From the NCBI GenBank assembly GCA_024234975.1, contig JACKNH010000020.1, positions 1 to 64,000 on the forward strand: a stretch of DNA of 64,000 bases. The letters run 5' to 3'. The notes under the pieces were generated by a model. It did not search any database. It worked only from the letters and a program-made list of their open reading frames with translations, and was not told the DNA's origin. Positions 14,285-23,249 of this stretch are shown here, in pieces (within the stretch, counting starts at the first letter, position 1; each line of letters begins with the position of its first letter). This DNA is from Gammaproteobacteria bacterium. Lineage in GTDB: Bacteria > Pseudomonadota > Gammaproteobacteria > Ga0077536. The position numbers and the translations under genes were made by a program.

Positions 14285-16798
14285 TCAGCTGGCCCGCGCC
14301 AGGGCAACCTCCGCGGTACGGCGTTCGACTTCCGCTGACCGGGCCATCACTTCACCATCCGTTGAACATGCCGGCAGGTCAATGGACAGGTCCGCAACCA
14401 GCGGCAGATGATCGGATGCATGCTGGTAGTCGACGCCGGCCGGCCGGCACAGCGATTCCACCGTGAAGTCCTCGGAGACGAAGATGTGGTCCAGCCGCAG
14501 CGCCGGATGTGAGCTTACCCAGGTATTGCGGGGGCGCCAGCCGGGCAACGCGCATTGCACGTCATTGAGCCTGGCCGCGGCATTGCGCCAGACCTGGCTG
14601 CGCGGCGTGGCATTGAGGTCACCCATGAAGATCACTGGCCCGGCGGCCTGAGCCGCACTCAGCCACAGCGCGCCCAGGAGTTCATCAATCTGCAGGCGTC
14701 GTTCCACCTTGCTGAGTCCAAGATGCGTTGTGATCACCTGCACCGGTAAACCGCGGATATCGATACTCACCCAGATCGCGCCGCGCGGTTCACGCGCACG
14801 ATGCACCGGCAGCCGCCCTGTGCGTTCCACCGCCAGCGGCCATCGCGACAGTATGGCGTCGCCGTATTCCCCGCCATCGGCTTCCATCGTTGGCAGGAAA
14901 CAATGGTACATGCCCAGGCGGTCGGCGATTTCGCGTACCTGATCCGCGCCGCCGGTGCGCGGGCGCCCGCGATCAAGCTCCTGCAGTGCGACGATATCGG
15001 TCCGCCAGTGGCCGATGAGTTGCGCGATGCGGGCACTGGAACAACGTCCGTCCATACCAATGCAGGCATGCACGTTGTAGGTCATGACCCGCAGTTCAAG
15101 CTTACCGGTGACCGGCGCCAGTGAACCTGACCGCTCGCCCGGCTGCACGTCACACACCGCTGCGGGTTGTTCCAGCAGCGTCAACGCGGCCTCGCGCAAG
15201 TCCGCTGCACGCACATGGTCGTAGCCGCGCGCCGGCAGTTGCGCCTGGCTGTCGAGCAAAGCCACACCATGTGTCTCGTTCGGACCAAAGCCCCCATGCG
15301 CGCCGTTTTCCCGCGCGAAGGTCAGCGGTTGATCTGTCCCGGCCCGCCAACCCGCGATGACCAGATCTCCTGCACCGGGGTGACGGCACAAGGCCTCCAG
15401 ATCCTCCGGCACAAACTGGCCGAACGGATGATCCGCGCCGATCAATTCCTGCGCGTCGCGCGGGAGAATCAGCTCACGGCCGGGTACCCAGGCATGCAAT
15501 ACCCCGTCATCGTCGTAGCCCAGCGCCGCCGGCACCTGGCCATCCTCCACCAGGCGCTGCGCGAGCCGCGTCTTGTCGGCGAAGGAAATCGGCGTCGGCG
15601 TGTAGATAAGGCCGACCGGCCCCATTGCAACGACACGGGTACGGCTCGGGCGTTCGATTTCACGGCCGTTGGCAAATTCCGGCGCACGTGGCCGGCGTCT
15701 GTAACCAGGCACGGTCGCCGTGCGATAACTGAAATCGGATTCAGCGGCATCGCCACCTTCCGTGGCCGTTTCATCGGCGGACTCGCCCAGAATCTCCGCC
15801 GCGTATTGCGCCACCGCCTTTGAGATATGGCGGCCGGTCAGCTTGGTATAGCTGATGGATTGCTCCTGTCCGTGATCCGAATAAATCCAGACCCGGTAAT
15901 CGCGCAGGGGCGAACGCTTGGCCTCCAGCCATATCCGGCGAATCGCATCATCGATCCCCTTCAATACCCAATGGGCGAACGCCGACTCCGGACCGCGGCG
16001 ATGGGATTGCTCATCAAACGCCGCCAGATTCAGTTGAATGATCGGCAGCCCGCGGGCGATATCGATGCGGGAGCCAATGGTGATCATTTCACGCAGGCCG
16101 ATGCACACCAGCACCCGTGCAAAGATGAACTTGGCTTCGCTGGCAATATCATGGCCGTGGCGCACACCGTGAACGAAGTCGACGACGGCCAGCACTACCT
16201 CAACCACCAGCAATGCAAGAATGCGCGCAATACTCATCAGATTGGTCAACACCAGCATGACCATGGCCAACGGATTGATGGTGCGCTTTATCGTGTCCCA
16301 CGACAGCGCCGACACACAGAAATGCGCCTCGCTTTCATCCGCGCCGCCGCCGAAGATATTGCCGTATGCAGAACCACCCTGGGTCAATCCGCGCTGTTCT
16401 GACACCAGCTTCTGTTCCAGGGTTTTCGCTGCGTCAGGATCGAACAACTTGATCAGCTTGCCGCTGTCCGGATCAAGATACGAGAACGCCGGCAGCGATG
16501 TCTTGGCGCCGTAGAACAATTCGGCCTGCACCGCGGGCGTCGTGCTGGGCACACCGGCATACAGGCTCTTCAGCTCGTAGTTTTCGCGCTTGAGCAGCCG
16601 CCGGATGAATGGCAGACGACCGGCGCGCAGTGCCTTTTCGAATTGCGCATGGCCCAGACCATCGATCTGGATCAGCACCAGTCCCGGCTCGCCGCCGGTG
16701 GTAACCACCCGCGACAGCCCCAGCCATGCGACGGCCCACTCGCTGCGCGAGAAACGTCGCCGCCAGCGCCGCAGACGGGCTTTCAGTCGGCCGATCAT
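14285..16798 (-). CDS. Alkaline-phosphatase-superfamily / EEP-nuclease fusion protein
   Basis: An 837-aa two-enzyme fusion. Residues about 35-520 form an alkaline-phosphatase-like domain: LIQIDGLG (metal Asp), PSTTPAVQAE (likely Thr nucleophile), two hydrophobic segments near 178-210 that may sit in the membrane, YSDHGQEQS (metal Asp-His) and ETHG. Residues about 575-800 form an endonuclease/exonuclease/phosphatase domain with every motif intact: MTYNVHAC, LQELDRG, TTHLGLSKVERR, MGDLNATP, RLDHIFVS and SDHLPL. Both halves hydrolyse phosphodiesters or phosphomonoesters, so a lipid or headgroup substrate is plausible. Last gene of the VTT operon; it overlaps the glycosyltransferase by 4 bp. Confidence 0.8.
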   Translation of the reverse strand: MIGRLKARLRRWRRRFSRSEWAVAWLGLSRVVTTGGEPGLVLIQIDGLGHAQFEKALRAGRLPFIRRLLKRENYELKSLYAGVPSTTPAVQAELFYGAKTSLPAFSYLDPDSGKLIKLFDPDAAKTLEQKLVSEQRGLTQGGSAYGNIFGGGADESEAHFCVSALSWDTIKRTINPLAMVMLVLTNLMSIARILALLVVEVVLAVVDFVHGVRHGHDIASEAKFIFARVLVCIGLREMITIGSRIDIARGLPIIQLNLAAFDEQSHRRGPESAFAHWVLKGIDDAIRRIWLEAKRSPLRDYRVWIYSDHGQEQSISYTKLTGRHISKAVAQYAAEILGESADETATEGGDAAESDFSYRTATVPGYRRRPRAPEFANGREIERPSRTRVVAMGPVGLIYTPTPISFADKTRLAQRLVEDGQVPAALGYDDDGVLHAWVPGRELILPRDAQELIGADHPFGQFVPEDLEALCRHPGAGDLVIAGWRAGTDQPLTFARENGAHGGFGPNETHGVALLDSQAQLPARGYDHVRAADLREAALTLLEQPAAVCDVQPGERSGSLAPVTGKLELRVMTYNVHACIGMDGRCSSARIAQLIGHWRTDIVALQELDRGRPRTGGADQVREIADRLGMYHCFLPTMEADGGEYGDAILSRWPLAVERTGRLPVHRAREPRGAIWVSIDIRGLPVQVITTHLGLSKVERRLQIDELLGALWLSAAQAAGPVIFMGDLNATPRSQVWRNAAARLNDVQCALPGWRPRNTWVSSHPALRLDHIFVSEDFTVESLCRPAGVDYQHASDHLPLVADLSIDLPACSTDGEVMARSAEVERRTAEVALARAS

Positions 16799-18108
16799 GC
16801 CGCCTTCTCCGCCCGCTGGCCGTCATCATCGTTGTCATCGTCATCATCGCCGAGCAGCGCCTTGCCCGCCGCCGAGGCCAGACTGGAAATCAGCTGCCAT
16901 TCCGCGCCGATGCGATTCAGTGTTTCGTCCCAGATATCGACGTCGCCGGATTCCGGCATCTGCTGCTCGTTGATCACTGTCTGATAGACATTGAGCGCCT
17001 TGTCCGCGCAGCGCGGCAGCGCAAACGTGCGTCCGGTGCGCAACGCCGCGCGTACAACCGCCTTGCGCGCGTCCTGCTCCAGATCGTGATACCACTGCAG
17101 GCCGTCGACAAAATGATCCAGCGATTCCTCTGCCAACAGCAGGCCGTTCCGGCCGTCGACCACCACTTCGCGGACACCTGGCGCATCCACCGCAACGACC
17201 GGCGTCCTGGTCGCCATCGCCTCCGATATGACCATACCCTGGGTTTCGGATTGCGAGGCGAACGCGAACACATCCATCGCCTTGTAGGCACTGGTCAACA
17301 ACGGCTGATCCAGCACACCGGTGACGACCAGCCGATCGAGCACGCTGTGTTCGCGCAATATCTGGCGGATATCACGTAACGACGGTCCCACGCCCACCAG
17401 CAGGAAAATGGCGTCGTCATTGCGCTTGAGGAATCGTGCGACCGCTTCGCCCAGGAATGGCAGGTTCTTCTCCGGCGCCAGCCGGCCGACGTGGCCGACG
17501 ACGAAGGCGTTCCGTGGAATACCCAGCGCGGAGCGGAATCCCTGCCCGCTGCCGGCAGAAAAAAACGTGTCGCGCACGCCGGTTGGTATCACGTCGATCG
17601 GCGTCGTCACCCCGCGCTCAATCAGGATGTCGCGGATACTTTCACTCGGTGCGAATACGCGTTGGGCCACGTTGGCGTAATCGGTCGACAAGGTGGACAC
17701 GAAACGCTTGAGCAATTGTGAGTCACCGGGTGCGTAATGCGTGTACTGCTCGTACATCGTGTGATGCGTGAACACCAGCGGCAGGTTATGCAGACGCGCC
17801 AGGCGCTGGGCGGCTGCACCCATCAGAAACGGATGATGGGAATGGATGATATCGGGTTGGAATTTCTGCACCGCTTCGTCGAGCGTATCGTCACCGGGCA
17901 TCATCACCGAGAAATCACTGCCGTTGAAATTCTGCATCGCTGCCACCCGGACGACGTCGCGTTCATCGGGATCCATGTCGTCGAATTCCGGCGCCGCCAC
18001 CAGGACTTCATGACCGGCCGCGCGATACGCTGCGCTGAAGGCGGCCACGGAGCGTGCGACACCGCCGACATGGGGCAGGTAGGTATTTGTCATCATCATG
18101 ATTTTCAT
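16795..18108 (-). CDS. GT4 glycosyltransferase, possibly a diacylglycerol glycosyltransferase
   Basis: The 437-aa GT-B enzyme has the N-terminal loop PHVGGVARSV, the phrase FTHHTMYEQYTHYAPG, the sugar-nucleotide region VGRLAPEKN and the GT4 motif SQSETQGMVISEAMA. The HHPF/THHTMYEQYTHY signature is typical of the branch that glucosylates diacylglycerol, so a glycolipid product is inferred, not shown. The C-terminus is an odd acidic run (DDDDDNDDD). ATG 18108 is 4 bp after the glycosidase gene; an upstream extension to 18261 would overlap that gene and is rejected. Confidence 0.85.
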   Translation of the reverse strand: MKIMMMTNTYLPHVGGVARSVAAFSAAYRAAGHEVLVAAPEFDDMDPDERDVVRVAAMQNFNGSDFSVMMPGDDTLDEAVQKFQPDIIHSHHPFLMGAAAQRLARLHNLPLVFTHHTMYEQYTHYAPGDSQLLKRFVSTLSTDYANVAQRVFAPSESIRDILIERGVTTPIDVIPTGVRDTFFSAGSGQGFRSALGIPRNAFVVGHVGRLAPEKNLPFLGEAVARFLKRNDDAIFLLVGVGPSLRDIRQILREHSVLDRLVVTGVLDQPLLTSAYKAMDVFAFASQSETQGMVISEAMATRTPVVAVDAPGVREVVVDGRNGLLLAEESLDHFVDGLQWYHDLEQDARKAVVRAALRTGRTFALPRCADKALNVYQTVINEQQMPESGDVDIWDETLNRIGAEWQLISSLASAAGKALLGDDDDDNDDDGQRAEKAA

Positions 18109-18112
18109 GGCG

Positions 18113-20359
18113 CTACTCCCGCTCCAGCGTAATGGAGCCTTGCTGATTGTTGAGTTCAATGGATCGATAACCGGGGACGGCGATGCGCAGCGGACGTGGA
18201 CCGTCGCGCCAGTCGATACGCCACCGGAGCCAGGGCGCCTCGCTGCCGCCACCCAGCGCAACGTCGGCAGTGCCGACGCGCAGCACCGTGTGCAGACAGG
18301 ACGCAGTCTGACCGCCGTGCAACCACGCTGCCGGAATGCCGCTACCCATGGTTACGCCATCGGTGTCTTCACGGATAAAGCAATTGCGTAGCGCCAGCAG
18401 CCACTCCGCGGCAGCCCAGCCATGCTGACCGTCGCCCATGCATCCGCCGCCGGTGCGCGGATGAATCGCTTCCGGCCACTGGCCGGTGGGCGAGGCGAGC
18501 TTTGCGACCTTGTCCATCAGCGCATACGCGCGCTGATCGCCGGTGCGAAGCAGCACTTGCGCGAGATGCAGCGTGAGGTAGGCGTTCAATCCGGAATGGA
18601 TCATCTGCTGGTAGAACGCACCGTCGACCATGCATGTGTTCAGCAGGTAGTCGACGGTGCCGGCAGTGCGAACGTCACTTGCGGCAAACAGTTGCAGGGG
18701 ATAGTCAGCGACGATGGAACCGATGGCGCCTGCATCCAGCTGGCGATCGGGCGCGGCGGGCATGCCCGGGCGGCCGATGCGATGCGCGGCTTGCGCCAGA
18801 CTCAAGTCCAGTGTCTGGCGCAGATCGTCGGCTTCGCGCAGGAATTCGTTCTGTTCCGCACGCATGCCGCGCGCGCCGCACAGCCGTGCCAATGCCTCCA
18901 GGCCCGCCAGGCTCCAGAAGTCATCCCAGTAGTAGTAGTCATTGGTGCCGAGATGTTCGGCGCTGAATCCGGCCGGCAACAATCCGGCGTGGCGTACGCC
19001 GCGGCCGGCTTTCATCCGCTTTGCCGCAATCCAGCGTCCACCGGCGATCAACTGCCGCAAAGTGGACAATTCCAGCGGCTCGCCGGTGGCTGCGTACAGC
19101 AATTCCGTCACCCACAGGACCTGGCCATTGGAATCCCATTCGCCTTCCTGTGATCGGTAGTAGCCGGAAGGCAGCTGGCGCGCGCCAAAATTCGCCACCG
19201 CCTGACGCGCCTGTTTCAACATACCCATCGCAATCTGCGCATGGACCATGAAGGCGGCGTCGCGGAACCAGAACCGGCGATAGGTGTACGGCCCCGGATA
19301 AACGTCGTCAGGTGACAGCAACGCCAACGTATAGCGGGCGGCATCGGTCACGCTCTGCCACAGCGGGTCCGGGACGCTGAATTCGCACACGCTCTGCATC
19401 TCCTGCGACCATTGGCGAGGCACAGGTCGTCGCGGCGGGACACCGGTGGGTTTGCGCAACGGCAACTGCAACGTCAACGAGAAATCTCCCGCCGTGCGGG
19501 CACGATAAACAGCTGCAGCCGATGCCATGCCATGTTCGCAGTTCACACTCCGCGTCGGTACAGGCAGACGTTCGGCAAGCCGGTTACCGACATCGCCGCT
19601 TTCGTAATCTGAAAAGCGTGCTTCGTCGGGCGGCGTGCCCAACTCAAGCACGGCATCGCCATCGATCCGCCATCTGGTCAGGCTGTCGTCTGTTGCAATC
19701 GAGTGGATGAACGATATGCCTTCGGGATTGAACGGCCGCAGCACCACCGCCATCGCGCCGCCCTGCGGTAAACGTGAATAGGCTCGCACAACGGTATAGG
19801 CATCATCTTCCTGCCACTGGGCTTCCACACGCAGTAGTGAACGAATGGCAGGGAATGCGTAGGCGGTTCTGACCTCCGGACCGTGGTCCAGGCACAGCTG
19901 TTGCGAAACCTGCCGCGCCTGGGTTGCGCTGTACCAGGTGCCGTCGGCCTCCTGGACAAACAGTTCCAGTGACCAGCCGTTCCAGTACGGTGTTACCAGT
20001 CCGGCGGGATCGACAATGGGATAGGCGGCGATGCCAGGCAGGCCCACGGCCGTCCAGTTGCGATGGGTGAGGTTGATATGCGTCAGTGAAAACGCCCGCG
20101 GCACGAACGATTCATCCGTCGGATCGAACTGCCGGCTGACCCAGTACGGCCACCGCCAGTCGCGATTGAACTGGATGATGCGGGCATTCAGCAATCCCCT
20201 GGCATGCATCAGCGCACCGGCACGCAACAACTCGATGGGATGATCGACTTCCGACGGCTGGCCGAACTTCGACAGCTTGTCCATCAGCGCCACAGGATCG
20301 ACAAAACCACGGGAGACAGCGGCTTTGCGCAGTAGTGGTCGCCACGGCAACATCTTCAT
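18113..20359 (-). CDS. Six-hairpin glycosidase (amylo-alpha-1,6-glucosidase/GH15-like)
   Basis: The 748-aa protein has an N-terminal beta-rich half (about residues 1-320) and a C-terminal (alpha/alpha)6 barrel with RRFWFRDAAFMVHA, GTNDYYYWDDFWSLAGLEAL and QWPEAIHPRTGGGCMGDGQH, where catalytic acids are usually found in this clan. No signal peptide, so it is probably cytoplasmic. The family trims alpha-glucans or glycoconjugates; the substrate is unknown. It overlaps the VTT gene by 4 bp at its start. Confidence 0.75.
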   Translation of the reverse strand: MKMLPWRPLLRKAAVSRGFVDPVALMDKLSKFGQPSEVDHPIELLRAGALMHARGLLNARIIQFNRDWRWPYWVSRQFDPTDESFVPRAFSLTHINLTHRNWTAVGLPGIAAYPIVDPAGLVTPYWNGWSLELFVQEADGTWYSATQARQVSQQLCLDHGPEVRTAYAFPAIRSLLRVEAQWQEDDAYTVVRAYSRLPQGGAMAVVLRPFNPEGISFIHSIATDDSLTRWRIDGDAVLELGTPPDEARFSDYESGDVGNRLAERLPVPTRSVNCEHGMASAAAVYRARTAGDFSLTLQLPLRKPTGVPPRRPVPRQWSQEMQSVCEFSVPDPLWQSVTDAARYTLALLSPDDVYPGPYTYRRFWFRDAAFMVHAQIAMGMLKQARQAVANFGARQLPSGYYRSQEGEWDSNGQVLWVTELLYAATGEPLELSTLRQLIAGGRWIAAKRMKAGRGVRHAGLLPAGFSAEHLGTNDYYYWDDFWSLAGLEALARLCGARGMRAEQNEFLREADDLRQTLDLSLAQAAHRIGRPGMPAAPDRQLDAGAIGSIVADYPLQLFAASDVRTAGTVDYLLNTCMVDGAFYQQMIHSGLNAYLTLHLAQVLLRTGDQRAYALMDKVAKLASPTGQWPEAIHPRTGGGCMGDGQHGWAAAEWLLALRNCFIREDTDGVTMGSGIPAAWLHGGQTASCLHTVLRVGTADVALGGGSEAPWLRWRIDWRDGPRPLRIAVPGYRSIELNNQQGSITLERE

Positions 20360-21114
20360 GACTTTTCCTCCGCTAAATGAGACCTGGTCCGGCTCCCATC
20401 GGCTTCGGCAAGTGCGGCACTGGCGCGTTTACGAATCTGCAAATACAGGGTCGTGGCAATGACAAGCCCGAACGCCAGCAAGGCGAGTTGCACGGGCGAT
20501 TGCTGGCGGTCACCACTGAACAGTGCACCGAGGTCGCCAGTCATGGCGCCGATCATCACGTTCATCAGCGTCAGCGGAATGATGCCAATCGCGGTCGCGA
20601 CAGCGAACTGGGTCAGGCTGATCGGCAGCGTGCCGAACAGGTAGTTGGAAAATTTGAATGGGAAAAACGGCACCATGCGCGACAGCAGTACGGTGCGCCA
20701 GATGCGGCCATCATCGAGCGCGCGCATGATGGCTGACAGCCGCGGTGATTGCTTGATCCGACGCTGGACGCTGTCAGTGAAAGCATAGCGGGCCACCAGG
20801 AACGACACGCATGCGCCAACAGTCGTGCCAATCACCATGATGAGCGTGCCCATCACCGGCCCGAACAGATACCCCGCGCCAAGAGTGAAGAAAATCCCCG
20901 GCAGCATGACCACCACGGCAAACGCCTGCATGACGGCGTACAAAGCCAGTCCGGCATTACCTTTGGCGTCGAACCATTCGACCGTCGCCATGGCGAAATC
21001 GCGCAGTGCATCGCCGAACAACACAATGGCCAGCGCAATCCCCGCAACGACGGCGAGGATGCCGATGATGGCGTTCCGCCTGCCGTTGGTCCTTGCTTGT
21101 ATCGCTTCACTCAT
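20356..21114 (-). CDS. TVP38/TMEM64 (VTT-domain) membrane protein
   Basis: The 252-aa protein has an N-terminal TM, then the VTT domain: VVVMLPGIFFTLGAGYLFGP, GTTVGACVSFLVARY, a cytoplasmic re-entrant region with LLSRMVPFFPFKFSNYLFG, and further TMs. VTT/DedA-type proteins are linked to lipid transport or scrambling. ATG 21114 is used because it follows the sigma-54 promoter (38 bp); the frame could extend to 21246 but would then cover the promoter. First gene of the four-gene operon. Confidence 0.85.
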   Translation of the reverse strand: MSEAIQARTNGRRNAIIGILAVVAGIALAIVLFGDALRDFAMATVEWFDAKGNAGLALYAVMQAFAVVVMLPGIFFTLGAGYLFGPVMGTLIMVIGTTVGACVSFLVARYAFTDSVQRRIKQSPRLSAIMRALDDGRIWRTVLLSRMVPFFPFKFSNYLFGTLPISLTQFAVATAIGIIPLTLMNVMIGAMTGDLGALFSGDRQQSPVQLALLAFGLVIATTLYLQIRKRASAALAEADGSRTRSHLAEEKS

Positions 21115-21151
21115 GGTGATTCCGCCGTCAGAACTGGTTAACAGCTGCGGT

Positions 21152-21166
21152 GCAATTACCATGCCG
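21152..21166 (-). promoter_or_regulatory. Sigma-54 promoter of the VTT-glycosidase-GT4-EEP operon
   Basis: The minus strand reads CGGCATGGTAATTGC: the GGCA and TTGC blocks are intact at correct spacing, with two mismatches elsewhere. It ends 38 bp before the VTT start. Confidence 0.68.
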
Positions 21167-21230
21167 CCGGTATTTCCCTTGAAAACAGGCGGGTCCTGGA
21201 GATGGGGAATGCAGAAAGCGCCCGCAGGGA

Positions 21231-21243
21231 TGTAAGAACTACA
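21231..21243. promoter_or_regulatory. TGTAA-N4-TACA element upstream of the VTT operon
   Basis: TGTAAGAACTACA is 65 bp upstream of the VTT-operon -24 box, and about 270 bp upstream of the divergent DUF1328 promoter. Confidence 0.6.
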
Positions 21244-21394
21244 CATCGCTCAAAAGGCATATGACGGGGTGATCACTCCACAAGGCAATGCAGACTTGCT
21301 CGACTGTGCGACGCGCACAACGAGCAGCGAGTGTCCGCAAATGACACAACGCCATGCAGATAGAGAACGCCTTACAAACCTGTGCGGAAAAAAT

Positions 21395-21416
21395 TGCACG
21401 CCTCGCGCGGCGTGCA
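21395..21416. repeat. GC-rich palindrome upstream of the DUF1328 gene
   Basis: TGCACGCC and GGCGTGCA flank a 6-bp GC centre, giving a near-perfect 22-bp dyad about 96 bp upstream of the DUF1328 -24 box. It could be an operator for another regulator. Confidence 0.4.
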
Positions 21417-21511
21417 GGTGTGGGTTGGCCATGGCAACGAACTGACGTTGCGCGCCCAGCAACGTGATTTCGTTTGGATTATCAGCTTGTTAGTGTCTGC
21501 AGCGAACGCAT

Positions 21512-21526
21512 TGGCACGCTTTCTGC
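21512..21526 (+). promoter_or_regulatory. Sigma-54 promoter of the DUF1328 gene
   Basis: TGGCACGCTTTCTGC is one base from consensus and ends 44 bp before the ATG at 21571. A half-matching TGTAA-N4-TTC element lies on the minus strand near 21366-21377. Confidence 0.8.
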
Positions 21527-21570
21527 GTAATCACCAGTGCAATTTCGCAATTCAATTCAGGAGAAGTGTC

Positions 21571-21744
21571 ATGTTGAGCTGGGCTTTAGCATTCTTCGTT
21601 CTTGCCATCATTGCCGCTGTGTTTGGTTTCACTGGCATCGCCGGCGCCGCCGCGGGCATCGCCAAGATTCTGTTTGTGGTATTCCTCGTTTTGCTGGTTG
21701 TCAGCGCCCTGGCTGGTGCGATGCGCGGTCGACCACCCGTATGA
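21571..21744 (+). CDS. DUF1328 (YtjA) family small membrane protein
   Basis: The 57-aa protein is almost entirely two hydrophobic helices (LSWALAFFVLAIIAAVFGFT and AKILFVVFLVLLVVSALAG) separated by the Gly/Ala turn GIAGAAAGI, ending in RGRPPV. This is the standard DUF1328 pattern. These proteins are common in stress-induced sets; function unknown. AGGAGA lies 8 bp upstream. Confidence 0.9.
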   Translation: MLSWALAFFVLAIIAAVFGFTGIAGAAAGIAKILFVVFLVLLVVSALAGAMRGRPPV

Positions 21745-21761
21745 CGCAGTTGACGTCTGTC

Positions 21762-21804
21762 GCCAGAGCCTGTCATACATAGAGCGTGTCTGACAGGCTT
21801 TGGC
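21762..21804 (+). terminator. Hairpin after the DUF1328 gene
   Basis: A 14-bp stem with one mismatch (GCCAGAGCCTGTCA with TGACAGGCTTTGGC) and a 15-nt loop lies 17 bp after the stop codon. No T-run follows, so termination strength is uncertain. Confidence 0.5.
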
Positions 21805-22132
21805 GCAGATTTCAATATCCAGCCTTGCAGGTTCATAGCCGGTTCCCCGCACGTCACCTCCCTCACGCCGCCGCTTCATCATTTACCAGATAGCATTCCA
21901 CCCGAGTAACTCGCCGCTGGCCAATACGCTCGCCCGTGCTCGAGTCCCGGGCCGAATATCGTTCACGTTGTCTGAATACGCCACAGTGCGGTTGACTTGC
22001 GTGAAATGCGCTGACGGAAATTTACGCGAGGGACGAACATCCGCTTACGAAAAAGCTGAAAGGCAAACGCCTGCCTGCAGCGACGAAGTGCCAGGGTACT
22101 GGGTTTGGCAGCGTCCAGATGCGACTGGCGGC
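21805..22132. other. About 330 bp without a recognisable gene
   Basis: Between the DUF1328 hairpin (plus) and the end of the nucleotidyltransferase gene (minus). No ribosome site, conserved motif or RNA gene was recognised. Confidence 0.5.
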
Positions 22133-23173
22133 TCAGGCCAACGTTGCCAGTGGTCGCCGATAGTATTTACGGCACGCCGAAGCCAGATCCAGCAGATATT
22201 GACGCGGGCCGGCGCGCTCGCGCGCAGCGACGTCCGCCACATCGGGCTGGTCGCGGGTGATCCCCAGGCAGTCCGCTATTCGCGATGGTGTACCCAGGTC
22301 CGACCAGCCACACGCCGGCACTTCGACCAACGCCAGCGACGATTCCTCGCCTTCGAGAATGTCGCGTGAGAGATCGATGGACGACAGGTTCCTGTACGTT
22401 GCATGTAGTGCCGGATGCGCTTCCGGCGTCCAGTTCACGCGACTGAGAGAATTACGAAGGTAGCGGTATGCCATCGGCGCCCGCCTGGCGAGCAGTCGCA
22501 GGATCATCGCAGCGCGGCCGCCAAAGATGAAGGTATTGATCCGGGCGCCTGCCTTGATCAGCTGCGCCGCCAACGGCGCTGCTGGCTTTTCACAGAACCG
22601 CTGGATGGGCTGCAGGCCGTGCTGCGCGGCGCAGGATGGAACAATGTAACCGAGTTCCGGATCCGCACGGTCCGGTGTCATGCCCAGCAGCAACAGGTTG
22701 TCGGTCCCGCCGGAGGCCAGTTTCGCTATCGCTTCGTCCACGCTTGTTGACAGGACGTGCTCCTGGGCGACGTAGTGATCGGCGGGCAGGAAGAATGCGA
22801 CAGCATCGGGTTCACGCCGGTGGATATGCAGGGTTGCGAGCAATACGCCAATCGCCGTGCCACGGTTTTCCGGTTGAACGATCACGTTGGATTGCGGTAT
22901 GCCAAGATCCAGCGCGCGCCAGAAAGCTGCGTGACTGCTATCGACCACCACCAGTATCCGCGCCAACGGCACGTGCGCGTGGGCTCTTGCAATAGCGTCG
23001 AGCAGCAGCGCTGTACGGCCGTTGATTGAACAATACTGTTTCGGAATAGCGCGTCCGCTTTCGTCGGTGGTCATTTCCGCCAGCCGGGTACCCGAACCGG
23101 CCGCAAGAACGACTGCCCACGCGTGGCCGGTCGGCAACATATCGATGCCCTGTACTGTTTGAGTCTGCAACAT
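22133..23173 (-). CDS. Mannose-1-phosphate guanylyltransferase-like nucleotidyltransferase
   Basis: The 346-aa protein has the sugar-nucleotidyltransferase signature VVLAAGSGTRLAEM with the downstream Lys in AIPKQY, a metal/substrate Asp in FFLPADHYV, and RFCEKP. The pattern with PENRGTAIGVLLA and PADH is that of GDP-mannose pyrophosphorylases (ManC/XanB type) without the C-terminal isomerase domain. It would make GDP-mannose or a related sugar nucleotide for envelope polysaccharide. ATG 23173 has GGAGA upstream. The 76-bp gap from the AI-2E gene holds no promoter that I can see, so cotranscription is likely. Confidence 0.8.
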   Translation of the reverse strand: MLQTQTVQGIDMLPTGHAWAVVLAAGSGTRLAEMTTDESGRAIPKQYCSINGRTALLLDAIARAHAHVPLARILVVVDSSHAAFWRALDLGIPQSNVIVQPENRGTAIGVLLATLHIHRREPDAVAFFLPADHYVAQEHVLSTSVDEAIAKLASGGTDNLLLLGMTPDRADPELGYIVPSCAAQHGLQPIQRFCEKPAAPLAAQLIKAGARINTFIFGGRAAMILRLLARRAPMAYRYLRNSLSRVNWTPEAHPALHATYRNLSSIDLSRDILEGEESSLALVEVPACGWSDLGTPSRIADCLGITRDQPDVADVAARERAGPRQYLLDLASACRKYYRRPLATLA

Positions 23174-23249
23174 ACCGTTCTCCAATTTCGACCCATGCGA
23201 CGGGCAGTACTGGCCGTCCGCACTGCATTCATCAGTCAGCCGCTGTTGA

